Origin: Streptomyces sp. NBC_00258
Lineage (GTDB): Bacteria > Actinomycetota > Actinomycetes > Streptomycetales > Streptomycetaceae
NCBI RefSeq assembly: GCF_036182465.1
Contig: NZ_CP108081.1
Span: forward strand, 372,001 to 436,000
Direction: 5' to 3'
Length of the DNA stretch: 64,000 nucleotides
In this document: positions 25,814 to 34,305 of the stretch, one piece after another
Layout: every line of letters starts with the position of its first letter
Numbering within the stretch: the stretch's first letter is position 1
Translations under genes and position numbers: made by a program
The notes under the pieces: model-generated
Seen by the model: only the letters and a program-made list of their open reading frames with translations
The model's database searches: none
Told to the model about the DNA's origin: nothing

Positions 25814-27349
25814 TCAGCCCTCGTCAGGAAGGCCGACCGTCTTGCATACTTCAGGCATTTCAGTGATCGTCCGTGTGCCCGCGTAGTAGCGGATGGCATT
25901 GGGATACCTCTTGTCGTGCTCCCGATACATCAGAACCTGACCTACCAGGGCGCTGATCTGCCATGAGTCCCCCAAAGCAGCGGCCAGCAGGCGGAAGGCC
26001 CGATCGGCGCACAGAGAACTCTCCGGGAGAGTGATCCCTACCTTGTCGAGTTCCGCTTCCCGGCGCTCGATGCGGAAGGCGTAAGGGAGTTGGGCCCGCA
26101 GCTGCGCAGCCATCTCGTGCGCTGTCACCTTGAGGGCTGGAGCGTCGAAGCGAACAAGCCACGACAGGTCGATGGGATGAAGTACGTCGAAGTGGTCGCC
26201 GCTGCGCTGGAGGGAGTCCCTCATCCGCCCCGCGTCGTTGTTACCGAAGCCGGTGTTGTTCCACAGCGGAGGACACCCCTGGGCGTGAAGGTGCTGGTGC
26301 ACGAGGAGCTCCGGCGACAGGACGCTGAGGTCGTCGTCCAGCTTGAGATAGCTGAACGAGAGGTCGCGGGCGTCGATATAGCAGCGTCCGTTGATCTTCC
26401 GCAGGTGACGGCCGAGACGGACGGCGATCGAACGGCCGCCCGTTGCCGCGTAGAGGATTTCCGGGGCGTCGCTGGACTCCCGGTGCAGAAGGTAGACGCC
26501 GGGCCAGTCCTCCAGCTTCTCGATGCTCTGCGTCGTGAGGTCGTGGCGCGGCTGCGCGGCGAGGATTCTGAGGAAGTGGTCCACGTGCTCCTGAGGGAGC
26601 AGTCGGAATCCGGTACTGCCGGCATACGCGACGTTGCGGCTGAAGGAGTAGGACTCAACCGTGTCGGTCACGCGGTGGTTCGGTTCGGGAAGACCGCGTG
26701 CCTTGAGCGTGCTCTTGAGCTTGGGGTAGATGTCGGTCAGAGCGAGCGTCGGCGGGGCGCCTGGGATGCCGCTTCGCACGACGTCGCACAGGACCTGGGT
26801 GAAGGACGTGCTAGCGGTCTCGTCTCGCGGCGGCACATGCGCGACCTGGTCAGCCGCTGTGAGCGTATAGACGCCGCGGACGTCGGTGCTGTCCACGAGT
26901 TGGCTCTCACCAGCGCCCGCCAGACCATGGATGATCCGGCCCGAGTAACAGCAGTCGAGAATCACCAACTTCACCTGGGCCGGTGAGTCCAGGAGAGCGC
27001 TGCGGACCTTGTCGTACTCCAAGCCGGTCAGGTCGGGATAGCGCAGCTGGGTATCGCCAGCGGCCAGGCACAGCGCACCGGACTTGCTGACGACTCCGTG
27101 GCCGACGAAGTAGATCAGCAGGGTACCCGTGGTCTCCTCGGCCAGGCGGTGCAGTTCCAGGGCCAGGTCTGTGGCCCCTGCGGGGTCCTCCAGAACGTGC
27201 ACCTGGTCCTCGGACCAGCCGCACAACTCGGGGCTGGTCAGCAACCGGTGCATCGCGTGCAGGCTGTTGCGCGCTGCGGGCACGTCCAGGAGGGAGGGGT
27301 CCCGGTACTGGGAGACGCCGATGAGGATGGCAGCGTCGTCAGACTCCAT
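25814..27349 (-). CDS. caspase-like peptidase fused to an Eco29kI/GIY-YIG-like nuclease domain
   Basis: A 511-residue protein. Residues 1-240 are a C14 caspase: catalytic His84 in LLIYFVGHG and Cys134 in VILDCCYSG. Residues about 280-410 resemble Eco29kI restriction enzymes of the GIY-YIG superfamily: GVYLL (284-288), ILYAATGGRSIAVRLGRHLRKI, SPELLVHQHL with a candidate catalytic Glu347, and PLWNNTGFGNNDAGRM (361-376), close to the Eco29kI PLWN..GFGNHDPG motif. The YIG part is degenerate (YAATG). The C-terminal 100 residues are unassigned. EACC1 overlaps its start by 11 bases. A protease-plus-nuclease effector is the simplest reading; processing of one domain by the other is possible. Confidence 0.72.
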   Translation of the reverse strand: MESDDAAILIGVSQYRDPSLLDVPAARNSLHAMHRLLTSPELCGWSEDQVHVLEDPAGATDLALELHRLAEETTGTLLIYFVGHGVVSKSGALCLAAGDTQLRYPDLTGLEYDKVRSALLDSPAQVKLVILDCCYSGRIIHGLAGAGESQLVDSTDVRGVYTLTAADQVAHVPPRDETASTSFTQVLCDVVRSGIPGAPPTLALTDIYPKLKSTLKARGLPEPNHRVTDTVESYSFSRNVAYAGSTGFRLLPQEHVDHFLRILAAQPRHDLTTQSIEKLEDWPGVYLLHRESSDAPEILYAATGGRSIAVRLGRHLRKINGRCYIDARDLSFSYLKLDDDLSVLSPELLVHQHLHAQGCPPLWNNTGFGNNDAGRMRDSLQRSGDHFDVLHPIDLSWLVRFDAPALKVTAHEMAAQLRAQLPYAFRIERREAELDKVGITLPESSLCADRAFRLLAAALGDSWQISALVGQVLMYREHDKRYPNAIRYYAGTRTITEMPEVCKTVGLPDEG

Positions 27350-27722
27350 CGGAGTCCTCTCCCAGGAATCGCTGGATCAGCGCTTCGGCCTCGGCGGCGT
27401 CACTGGTCTCGAGTTCCAGGGTGCGGTCGGCTCGGGTGATGGAGATGCGGATCTTGGTCGGGGCACGGCGGTTCTGCAGCCAGGTGGCGAGGGAACCGGC
27501 CAGGACGGTGGCGATACCGCTGGAACCGAGGGATACCGTGAGCAAGTCGAGCCCGGCACCGAGCTCGTTCTCCGCGGGTGCGGCGGGCAGGACGTGCACG
27601 CGCCCCTGGAGGCCGCGTTCACCGCGGAGCCACCCGATCAGCGCCAAGCGATCGTCAAGTTCAGTCTCCGAGTCGAGCCTGATCTGAACATCCGTCGCCC
27701 CGGTGCCCTGGGTGCCGTGCAT
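27339..27722 (-). CDS. EACC1-type effector-associated constant component
   Basis: A 127-residue protein from the ATG at 27722 (AGCGGGGGAG lies just upstream; an earlier ATG at 27749 is poorer). VQIRLDSETELDDRLALIGWL, then LLTVSLGSSGIATVLAGSLATWLQNR (a likely membrane or hydrophobic helix) and PTKIRISITRADRTLELE. This layout is that of the EACC1 family, a constant component encoded next to diverse effectors (caspases, TIR and others) in actinobacterial conflict systems. It probably senses a trigger or couples an NTPase to the effector. It heads the operon and overlaps the caspase gene. Confidence 0.72.
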   Translation of the reverse strand: MHGTQGTGATDVQIRLDSETELDDRLALIGWLRGERGLQGRVHVLPAAPAENELGAGLDLLTVSLGSSGIATVLAGSLATWLQNRRAPTKIRISITRADRTLELETSDAAEAEALIQRFLGEDSDGV

Positions 27723-28409
27723 CTCGTACTCCCCCGCTGCTGTGCGCATCTGATGCCCCGGACTCCCCCGAGCTGGTACGAGAAGTCACCCTACGGTGGC
27801 AAGCCCGTCCGGTTCGGACCAGGCCCGACGAAGCGATGTCACGCCACGACACTGGGCCGACTCGGAGCCTGTACGTCCGCGCCCCACGACCGCCACTACC
27901 GGCGGCCTCTTGCCCCTGAGCAGCCAAGGCTCCTGTTGAGCAGGCCCGCGGAGCCACCCCACAAAACCGCAGGCAAAGCCGAGTCACCGAGGCACACACT
28001 CGATCTCCGGCACCAACCCTACTTTCCAGTAACTTCTATCGGACTTCGCTCTCTAAAACTGAGCAAGTCCCTGGCTGGCGGGCAGGGGCTGCTCACCTCC
28101 AAGAGGGCCGCAACAGCGACACGCCAAGGGCTCGCAGAAGAAGAACAGGCAGGCGATCAGTGCGTTGACCTGCGGAGCCAAGTCCCGGGCCCCTCAAGCC
28201 GATTCCCTATGAGCCCTACCGGGCTCATGAACGGCTGGCCGTGGCTCGACACTCGGGTGGCACGGCACCCCTCATCGCCGCCCTGGAGTAACCTCCTCCC
28301 GCCAACGAGCCCGCTTCGCCCGCTACCGCCCCCGCAGCGCGGCTGGCGCGCCAGCCAGGCGCAGCAGCTTGTGCAGCCCAGAGCCAGTGCGCAGAGGAAG
28401 ACGGATGCC
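27723..28409. other. divergent intergenic region between the EACC1 operon and a small plus-strand gene
   Basis: About 690 bases without a convincing gene, although a long plus-strand frame runs through it by chance. It should contain the promoter of the minus-strand EACC1 operon and of the plus-strand gene at 28410. The last 60 bases are repeated near 58.3 kb. Stretches near 28015-28065 are AT-richer than the surroundings. Confidence 0.45.
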
Positions 28410-28421
28410 GTGCACGACGAG
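28361..28421 (+). repeat. direct repeat copy 1 (shared with 58284-58344)
   Basis: Contains CTTGTGCAGCCCAGAGCC (28368-28385), identical to 58291-58308, and continues with about three-quarters identity by eye through a ribosome site (GAGGAAG) and the start GTGCACGACGA of the small gene. Weaker similarity reaches about 60 bases further upstream (GCCAACGA-CCCGC). Both copies stand in the same orientation, each upstream-divergent from a minus-strand caspase operon. Confidence 0.65.
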
Positions 28422-28742
28422 CCCAGTTACATCGCATCGGTGCTGCGAGCGAGGTACCAGCGGCGCCTGCCGTCCAGCCTCGACGAACTGGCCGGGCCCG
28501 AGCACGGGATGGTGGAGCTGCCGCTGCACATCGCGTGGTCCGGACTGCGCGTCCTCGATCTGGACCGGCCACGCCAGCGCATGAGCCTGTACAGAACAGT
28601 GCTCACCGAAGGCATGCGTGACGACCTGTGCCGCTACCTCAACAAGGGCATCCTGCTCGAGCTGTGGCCAGTACTCCACAAGCTCATCAGCAGGACCATC
28701 AAAGACGTCTGGGAAGAAGCGTTCCCCGAGCTGCAACCCTGA
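28410..28742 (+). CDS. small conserved hypothetical protein, possible AbiEii partner
   Basis: A 110-residue protein from GTG 28410 with GAGGAAG 10 bases upstream. It reads HDEPSYIASVLRARYQRRLP, DELAGPEHGMVELPLHIAW, DLDRPRQRMSLYRTVLTEGMRDDL and LWPVLHKLISRTIKDVWEEAF. From memory this resembles a small protein that precedes AbiEii/AbiGii-type nucleotidyltransferase genes in Streptomyces; I could not verify this. No such partner follows: an IS701 element begins 130 bases downstream. It may be an orphan antitoxin or regulator. Confidence 0.6.
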   Translation: MHDEPSYIASVLRARYQRRLPSSLDELAGPEHGMVELPLHIAWSGLRVLDLDRPRQRMSLYRTVLTEGMRDDLCRYLNKGILLELWPVLHKLISRTIKDVWEEAFPELQP

Positions 28743-28867
28743 TCGGCTTCCGACGCGCTCCCCCAGCCAACCCTGGCAGTTCATGCAGCGGCGGTGCGCG
28801 GTCGGCGAGATCCCTGAGCCGTAAATCGGCAGGATCGTGTCCTTCGGGTATTCCGTGCCGGGAACCC

Positions 28868-30292
28868 CTAGTAGGACTCCGTTAGGTCTGTCTGGATCTC
28901 GGAGGTCTGCTTGGTAGGGGCTGTTGGCAGGTGGTGCAGGTGCCGGTCCAGCACCTCAGGGTGTTCTGGAGGGTGTCGAGGACTTGGTAGAGGGTGAGGC
29001 CGGTACGGGGACTTTTGGGGCCAGGCGCTGTTCGGTGAGGAAGGCGTGGGCGGCGGTCACGAGGGTGATGTGGTGGTGCCAGCCTGGCCAGGAACGGCCT
29101 TCGAAGTGGTCAAGTCCCAGGCCGTGTTTGAGTTCGCGGTAGTCGTGCTCGATGCGCCAGCGGACCTTGGCCAGAGCGACCAGGTCGGCGATCGCCGTGT
29201 CGGGCGGCAGGTTGGACAGCCAGTACTCGGTGGGTGCCTCGGCGTCGTCGGGCCATTCGACGAGCAGCCAGCAGTCGGGCAGGATCCCGTCCCACCAGCC
29301 CTGCTCGGCCGATGCCGTGGCTTTGATCGGGCGCTCGACGGCTGTGCCGGCCGGACGGACCCGCACGGCGGCGAAGCGGGAACGTAACTCTCCTCGTGAG
29401 CCGTGGCGCCAGGCGAGGGTGGTGAAAGCCGTTCGCCCGAGCCCCGCGGCGAGGGCCGCCACTGAGGGTGCCCGGTGGCGGTAGCGGGGCTGGGGCCAGC
29501 AGCCGACCGACCCCTTGCGGGCCCGGGCCTCGGGCTCTGCGTCGAACGGATGGGCCGTCATATCGGCCCGGACGGCCAGCACGTAGGCGAGTCCACGGTC
29601 ATGCAGTGCGGCCCTCAGGTGGGCGTTGGTGCCGTAGGCGGCGTCGGCCACCACCGAGGGCGGCGTCATACCCCAGTCGGCGAGGGTGTCGAGCATGTCC
29701 ACGGCCAGCCGCCACTTCTCCCGGTGTGTGACCTCGGGCGGAATGAGGGTCTTGGCCCGGCGGTCGCGGTCTGAGTCCCATTCCCCGGGCAGGAACAGGC
29801 GCCACTGCAGCGGGCACGAGGCGGTGTCGCTTGCCGCGTGGACACTGACGGCGACCTGGCAGTTGGCGCGTTTGCCCAAGGCGCCGCATTACTGCGGCGC
29901 CACTGCGACCGACATCTGCCCGTCCTTGGGCACCGATACATCGTCGATCACCCAGGCCACCGGATTGACCAGCGGCAGCAGGCGTTCGTTGATCCGCCGC
30001 TGCACCGGCACCGGATCCCAGGTGGACTGGTTCACGAACTGCTGCAGGTTCTGCTCGTTGCCGTCCGGCAGCCGGGAGGCCATCGCCTGAATCGACTTAC
30101 GGCGGCCGTCCAGCATCAGACCCCGCAGATAGCAGTCGCCCTTGGCTCGCTGGTCCTTGCGCGGCACCAAGGCGAACACATCCGCCACGAACAACGCCAA
30201 CACCGCCCGGACACGGTTCACTTCATGTGCATCCACCCATCCAACATGCTCCTGATCAGGACCATCCGGAAGACCTAACGGAGTCCTACTAG
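28868..30292. mobile_element. IS701-family insertion sequence with perfect TIRs and CTAG target duplication
   Basis: Terminal repeats TAGGACTCCGTTAGGTCT (28872-28889) and its exact complement (30271-30288) bound a 1417-bp element. CTAG occurs immediately outside both ends (28868-28871 and 30289-30292), matching the 4-bp YTAR duplication known for IS701. Inside is one minus-strand transposase gene that carries a nonsense codon. The insertion falls exactly at the stop codon of a minus-strand gene (TAG inside CTAG), so that gene was not truncated. Confidence 0.9.
28956..30236 (-). pseudogene. IS701-family transposase with an internal ochre codon
   Basis: From GTG 30236 the frame reads DAHEVNRVRAVLALFVADVF and LVPRKDQRAKGDCYLRGLML, then VAWVIDDVSVPKDGQMSVAVAPQ and stops at a TAA (29889-29891). 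The same frame continues CGALGKRANCQVAVSVHA, VVADAAYG (second catalytic Asp), and WRIEHDYRELKHGLGLDHFEGRSW (catalytic Glu region). The related fragment at 2301-2480 has Tyr where this copy stops, so TAC to TAA is the likely change. Everything else looks intact. Translation may restart at GTG/ATG near 29879 but would lose the first catalytic Asp. Confidence 0.85.
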
Positions 30293-30734
30293 ATGCTGAT
30301 GGGGCCGGGGTCCCGAGGGAGGGCGGCAGCTCGCTCTTCCTCCTCGATCCGCTGCTGGTCGCGGCGCAGGGCGCCCGTCCGTTCCTTGGGAGTGACAGCC
30401 TCGCCGAGGGTGATCGCCGCCGTGCGGGCGACCGGGGCGAGAGAGTACCGGACGGGAGAGTGGCTGGACCGGGTCGGCAGGTGTAGCCGGGTGACACCAG
30501 CTGGGAGCTCGACGCGCAGCGCTCCGTGCCAGCGGATCCACAGCGCGGGGCGTCCGCGGAGGGCTTCATCGCGGAGTTTGTCCAAGCGGTGCCGTCCTCC
30601 ACGCGGTCGATCTCCACGGCGATCGGAGGGGCATCCTTGCGAACGAGGCGGAGATCCAGGTAAGCAGTCCAGGGCGGCAACCAGTAGATCATGCAGCCCG
30701 CGGTCTGCTGGCGTGGCGGGTTGATATAGCGCAT
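30289..30734 (-). pseudogene. hypothetical protein with a frameshift
   Basis: The ATG at 30734 begins RYINPPRQQTAGCMIYWLPPW and continues to IAVEIDRVEDGTAW. At about 30588 the frame shifts and continues as LDKLRDEALRGRPALWIRWHGAL, then VRYSLAPVARTAAITLGEA and RRDQQRIEEEERAAALPRD to the stop at 30289. One lost base explains this. Family unknown; it looks like a small protein of plasmid or conjugative regions. Its stop codon lies in the CTAG target duplication of the IS701 element. Confidence 0.55.
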
Positions 30735-30919
30735 CGGCGCCTCCCATCCGCTTCTCTCCAGCCTGACGCCCTCGCCCACTCCGCTACCACGCGGGTGATG
30801 CGCAGGGTTGCCTTCTTTCCGGTGAGGCCGGTGAAGGCGAAGCGGGTCTGTGCCAGGTATGCGCGTATGGCAGTAGCGAGGATTTCGGACTCGTCTGCCG
30901 CCGTCGGTTCGAGATCCAT
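30689..30919 (-). CDS. small hypothetical protein
   Basis: A 76-residue protein: DLEPTAADESEILATAIRAYLAQTRFAFTGLTGKKATLRITRVVAEWAR. It is helical and basic at the end. The frame has coding-like GC3. It overlaps the next gene start by 46 bases, which suggests the true C-terminus is shorter in function or that one of the two is misread. No family recognised. Confidence 0.5.
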   Translation of the reverse strand: MDLEPTAADESEILATAIRAYLAQTRFAFTGLTGKKATLRITRVVAEWARASGWREADGRRRCAISTRHASRPRAA

Positions 30920-31731
30920 CCGCCGATTCTCTCCCCGGGCACTGACGGCGGCCGGGACACGGCTACCGAACAGCGGGAACGTGCGCGGACGTTGGTGCTC
31001 AGTTCGTCGCGGGTATGGATCCTCAGATGTGCAGTAGCTCGCGGGGGTGGTGGGCTTCGAGGTTGATTGCTGGTGTCTACTCACCACTGTCGGCCGCGGC
31101 GATACCACTGGCATCGCAGGTTGGTTGAGTTGGGCCATAGACCCTTGAAACAGGCCACTGCCGGGGACCGGGCAGCGCCCAACGGCCCGTGCTGCAGAGC
31201 ATAATGCGCTGCGCCGACGACAGTCGGCCACGTCCTGACAGGCCGTTAGGGGTCGACAGGAGAACGGGCTGAGCGCCTGTTGGACCGCCGAAGCCGATCA
31301 TCACATGGCGCAGCAAAGCCGTCATCGAAAGCGCCAAGGTCCCCCGGGGCAACGGGAGACCTTGAAAGCGATCGTCCTGGACCAGCAGTGGTCTTCCAGG
31401 AGTACAGACGCTGCCCTTAGCGTCCCGGCCTGTGGTCGACGTTGCCAAGAGCAGCGGACAGCGCGGTTCTTGCGGTCTCGCCGACCCGGAGACGGGCGTC
31501 TCGCTGAGCTACGTCCACCGCATGACGTGGGCACATCACCGACGCCCCCCGGAGATGGCGCTCATCGACGCCCTCTGCGCGGCACTCTGAATGCGTACGC
31601 GAATTCCGTGCATCATGAATCCAGATCTGGCGACGACATTATAAAGTAAATTCACGCACCTTCCGGTCAATTGGGGCCGCAAACGTAATGAACACCACCT
31701 CCATGTTTGCAATCCCAACGGAAATTTTTCC
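30920..31731. other. gene-poor, partly AT-rich region before the metabolite operon
   Basis: About 800 bases with no convincing gene on either strand. From about 31600 the DNA is clearly AT-richer than the rest of the window (CATTATAAAGTAAATTCACG, GGAAATTTTTCCTTG), which suits a promoter or nucleoid-protein (Lsr2-like) silencing region before the Ebo-type operon. Confidence 0.5.
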
Positions 31732-31766
31732 TTGAAACTTTAAGTATGCTGGGTATTGTCGGCCGC
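31732..31766 (+). promoter_or_regulatory. predicted promoter giving a leaderless mRNA for eboC
   Basis: TTGAAA (31732-31737) and TATTGT (31754-31759) are separated by 16 bases, a good vegetative-type match. Seven bases later comes ATG at 31767, so transcription would begin at or next to the start codon. No Shine-Dalgarno sequence precedes this ATG, which supports leaderless translation, common in Streptomyces. Confidence 0.55.
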
Positions 31767-32651
31767 ATGGCTCACAAGATCCAGCGGTGGAGACACCGGC
31801 TGCTCGACCTTGCCGAACTGGTGCGCGCCCCTGCGGCTCTCAGTGTCCCCGGCGACGTGCTCGTCGGGGCCGTCGCGAGCGGGCGGCCGCTCGGCCCGCG
31901 CACGCTGGGCACCATGGGTTCGTCCGTCTGTCTCTACTGGGCGGGCATGGCCCTCAACGACTACGCCGACGCCACTCTGGACGCCGTCGAACGACCGGGG
32001 CGGCCGATCCCTTCCGGCCGAATACCCCGCCGCACCGCCTTCACCACCGCATCGGCCCTGACCGCCGCGGGACTCGGACTCGCCGCGCTCTCGGGCGGAC
32101 GGCGGGCCCTGCGCACAGCGGTGCCCCTCGCGGGTCTGGTGTGGGCGTACGACCTCGCCCTCAAGAACACTCCCGCCGGACCCGCCGCGATGGCCGGGAC
32201 CCGCGTTCTGGACGTCCTGGCCGGTGCGCGCACTCCAGCACCCGCGCTGCCCGCGGCCCTCGTGGTCGGTCTGCACACCTACACGGTCACGACGCTGAGC
32301 CGCCACGAGACGACGGGCGCCCCCGCCGCCGTACCGGCCGCATCGCTCGCCGCCAGCACGGTGGTGAGTCTCTGCGCGGCGGTCACGGCCACTACGGCCG
32401 GGCGGACCTCACGCCTCGGTGCCGCTGCGGGAGCGGCCGGCTATCTCGTCACCTTCGGGTCCGCACAGGTCCGCGCCCTGGGCGAACCCTCCGCACCGAA
32501 CATCCAACGGGCCGTCGGCGCAGGCATCCTCGGTCTGATGCCGCTGCAGGCCGCGCTGACCGCGGGCGCCGGCGCTCCTCGGGCCGCCGCCCTGCTGGCG
32601 GCCGCCCACCCGATCGCGCGCCAGCTGGTGCGGAAGGTGTCGCCGACATGA
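31767..32651 (+). CDS. eboC: EboC/SCO3242-type UbiA prenyltransferase-like membrane protein
   Basis: A 294-residue integral membrane protein with about eight hydrophobic segments. UbiA motifs: NDYADATLDAVERPGRPIPSGR (the first Asp-rich motif, residues about 66-87) and the weak second site near WAYDLALKNTPAG. The ALNDY.D...D...RP.RP.PSG pattern matches the SCO3242/EboC branch. This branch belongs to Ebo clusters linked to export or modification of metabolites, not to quinone synthesis. Start at 31767 fits the promoter; an in-frame ATG at 31746 would place the start inside the promoter. The stop overlaps the next gene (ATGA). Confidence 0.85.
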   Translation: MAHKIQRWRHRLLDLAELVRAPAALSVPGDVLVGAVASGRPLGPRTLGTMGSSVCLYWAGMALNDYADATLDAVERPGRPIPSGRIPRRTAFTTASALTAAGLGLAALSGGRRALRTAVPLAGLVWAYDLALKNTPAGPAAMAGTRVLDVLAGARTPAPALPAALVVGLHTYTVTTLSRHETTGAPAAVPAASLAASTVVSLCAAVTATTAGRTSRLGAAAGAAGYLVTFGSAQVRALGEPSAPNIQRAVGAGILGLMPLQAALTAGAGAPRAAALLAAAHPIARQLVRKVSPT

Positions 32652-33553
32652 GCACCCCCGGCGGAGACGGGGCACCGCGCCCGGACGTCACGGACCTGCG
32701 GTTCGGCTACGGCACGAACGGCTTCACCAACCACCGTCTGGACGATGTGCTCCGGGTGCTGGCAGACCTCGGCTATGACGGTGTCGCGCTCACGCTCGAC
32801 CACGGCCATCTCGACCCGTACGCCGACGATCTGCCGCGGCGAGTGGACCGGCTGGCACATTCCCTGGACGACCTCGGGCTGTCCGTGACCGTCGAGACAG
32901 GCGCGCCCTATCTCCTCGATCCCTGGCACAAGCACATCCCCACCCTCATGTCGGAGTCCGGCACCGAGCGCCGGGTGGATCTGCTGCGGCGCGCCATCCG
33001 GATCGCCGCCGACCTCGGGTCGCCCACGGTCCAGGTGTGCAGCGGTCCGCCTCCGGCCGGTCTCCCGGAGGAACTCGCCTGGAAGCGTCTGGCGACGGGC
33101 TGCGAGGCGGTGCTGGCGACCGCGACGGAGTTCGGGGTCACGGTGGGCTTCGAGCCGGAGCCGTACATGTTCGTCGACACCGTCGAGCGGTGCCTGAAGC
33201 TGAGGGAACTCCTCGGCGGGCACGAGCGGTTCGGCATCACCTTCGACGTCGGCCACGCCCACTGCGTGGAGGACGCACGGGTGCTCGACTGTCTGCGACG
33301 CGCCGCGCCGCACTGTGTGAACGTGCAGGTCGAGGACATGCGGCGCGGTGTCCACGAACACCTCGAATTCGGCCGGGGCGAGATCGATTTCCCGCCTCTG
33401 CTCGCCGAACTCGCCGCGCATGGACACCGCGGACTCGTCTCGGTCGAGATCCAGGGCGGCTCGCTCGACGCGCCCGAAGTGGCCCGCCGCTCCCTGGACT
33501 TCCTGCGCACCGCTCTGGCTGCCGGTACCGGTGCCGGCAGCGCGCGTTCCTGA
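32648..33553 (+). CDS. sugar phosphate isomerase/epimerase (TIM barrel)
   Basis: A 301-residue AP-endonuclease-2-type TIM barrel: FGYGTNGFTNHRLDDVLRVLADLGYDGVAL on strand one, then DLGSPTVQVCSG, VGFEPEPYMFVD (metal-ligand Glu), GITFDVGHAHC (Asp/His ligands), VNVQVEDMRRG and VSVEIQGG (final Glu). All ligand positions of this fold are present. It is coupled to eboC by a 4-base overlap. In Ebo operons such enzymes are predicted to act on a sugar or polyol precursor; the exact reaction is unknown. Confidence 0.85.
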   Translation: MSTPGGDGAPRPDVTDLRFGYGTNGFTNHRLDDVLRVLADLGYDGVALTLDHGHLDPYADDLPRRVDRLAHSLDDLGLSVTVETGAPYLLDPWHKHIPTLMSESGTERRVDLLRRAIRIAADLGSPTVQVCSGPPPAGLPEELAWKRLATGCEAVLATATEFGVTVGFEPEPYMFVDTVERCLKLRELLGGHERFGITFDVGHAHCVEDARVLDCLRRAAPHCVNVQVEDMRRGVHEHLEFGRGEIDFPPLLAELAAHGHRGLVSVEIQGGSLDAPEVARRSLDFLRTALAAGTGAGSARS

Positions 33554-33669
33554 TCCGCGCTCCCTGCCGCGGAGTTCGGCTACACCCAGTCACCCCACCC
33601 CCCAACTCCTCGGCCCGGTGCACAGATGCACACCGTCCACCGGTCGGGAGACGCACCAGGAGGTGCACC

Positions 33670-34305
33670 TTGCCCGACTCGCCGACTCCACCATCCCTCC
33701 CTGATCTCACCCCCGATGCGCGGGCCTGGCTCGACACCGCCACCGTGCGCATCGCCTCCGACCCGCACGCCGTCCGAGCGGCCTTCCCGGCCGCCGCCCG
33801 GCGCTGCGGCAAGGCGGCGGCCGACCAGGTGCGGGCCGCGCTCCTGCTCGCCCTTCCCCTGCGGGGCTCCGCCCTCGCGGCCGAGGTCACGGGCCTCTAC
33901 CGGCACGGAGACGCCGCCGAGCAGCGGGCCGTGCTGTACGCCCTGCCTCTGCTCGACGCCGCCGACCCCGACCTCGGCGACCGGGCCCTGCCCGTCACCC
34001 GCGAGGCCCTGCGCAGCAACGACACCACCCTCGTCGAAGCTGCCCTGGGCCCCTACGCGGCCCGGCACCTGGATCCCGACGCCTTCCGCCAGGCCGTACT
34101 GAAGTGCGTGTTCTGCGAGATCCCGCTCGACCGGATCAGCGGACTCGCCGAACGCACGGATGCCGAACTCACCCGCATGCTCACCGACTTCGCCCGGGAG
34201 CGGATCGCCGCGGGCCGCCCCGTCCCGGCCGACATCACCTCCCTGAACGGCCCGACACCCCAAGCGCCCCCGAGAGACGAGCGCATATCCAAAGGAGCCG
34301 CGTGA
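33670..34305 (+). CDS. eboA: EboA-domain protein
   Basis: A 211-residue helical protein. The start is TTG at 33670, six bases after AGGAGG (33658-33663); no other start is well placed. ARAWLDTATVRIASDPHAVRAAFPAAARRCG, then YRHGDAAEQRAVLYALPLL, LRSNDTTLVEAALGPYAARHLD, and FRQAVLKCVFCEIPLDRISGL define EboA. HEAT-like repeats are likely. The function of EboA is not known beyond its need for metabolite traffic in other bacteria. The stop overlaps the eboB start by one base. Confidence 0.85.
   Translation: MPDSPTPPSLPDLTPDARAWLDTATVRIASDPHAVRAAFPAAARRCGKAAADQVRAALLLALPLRGSALAAEVTGLYRHGDAAEQRAVLYALPLLDAADPDLGDRALPVTREALRSNDTTLVEAALGPYAARHLDPDAFRQAVLKCVFCEIPLDRISGLAERTDAELTRMLTDFARERIAAGRPVPADITSLNGPTPQAPPRDERISKGAA

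Noticed and set aside
27129..28742. A 537-residue plus-strand frame spanning the intergenic region
   Set aside because: Only the last 110 codons have coding bias and a ribosome site at 28410. The rest lies opposite the EACC1 and caspase genes.
31305..31649. Possible small genes upstream of the Ebo-type operon
   Set aside because: Codon use is poor, starts lack ribosome sites and no family is recognised on either strand.
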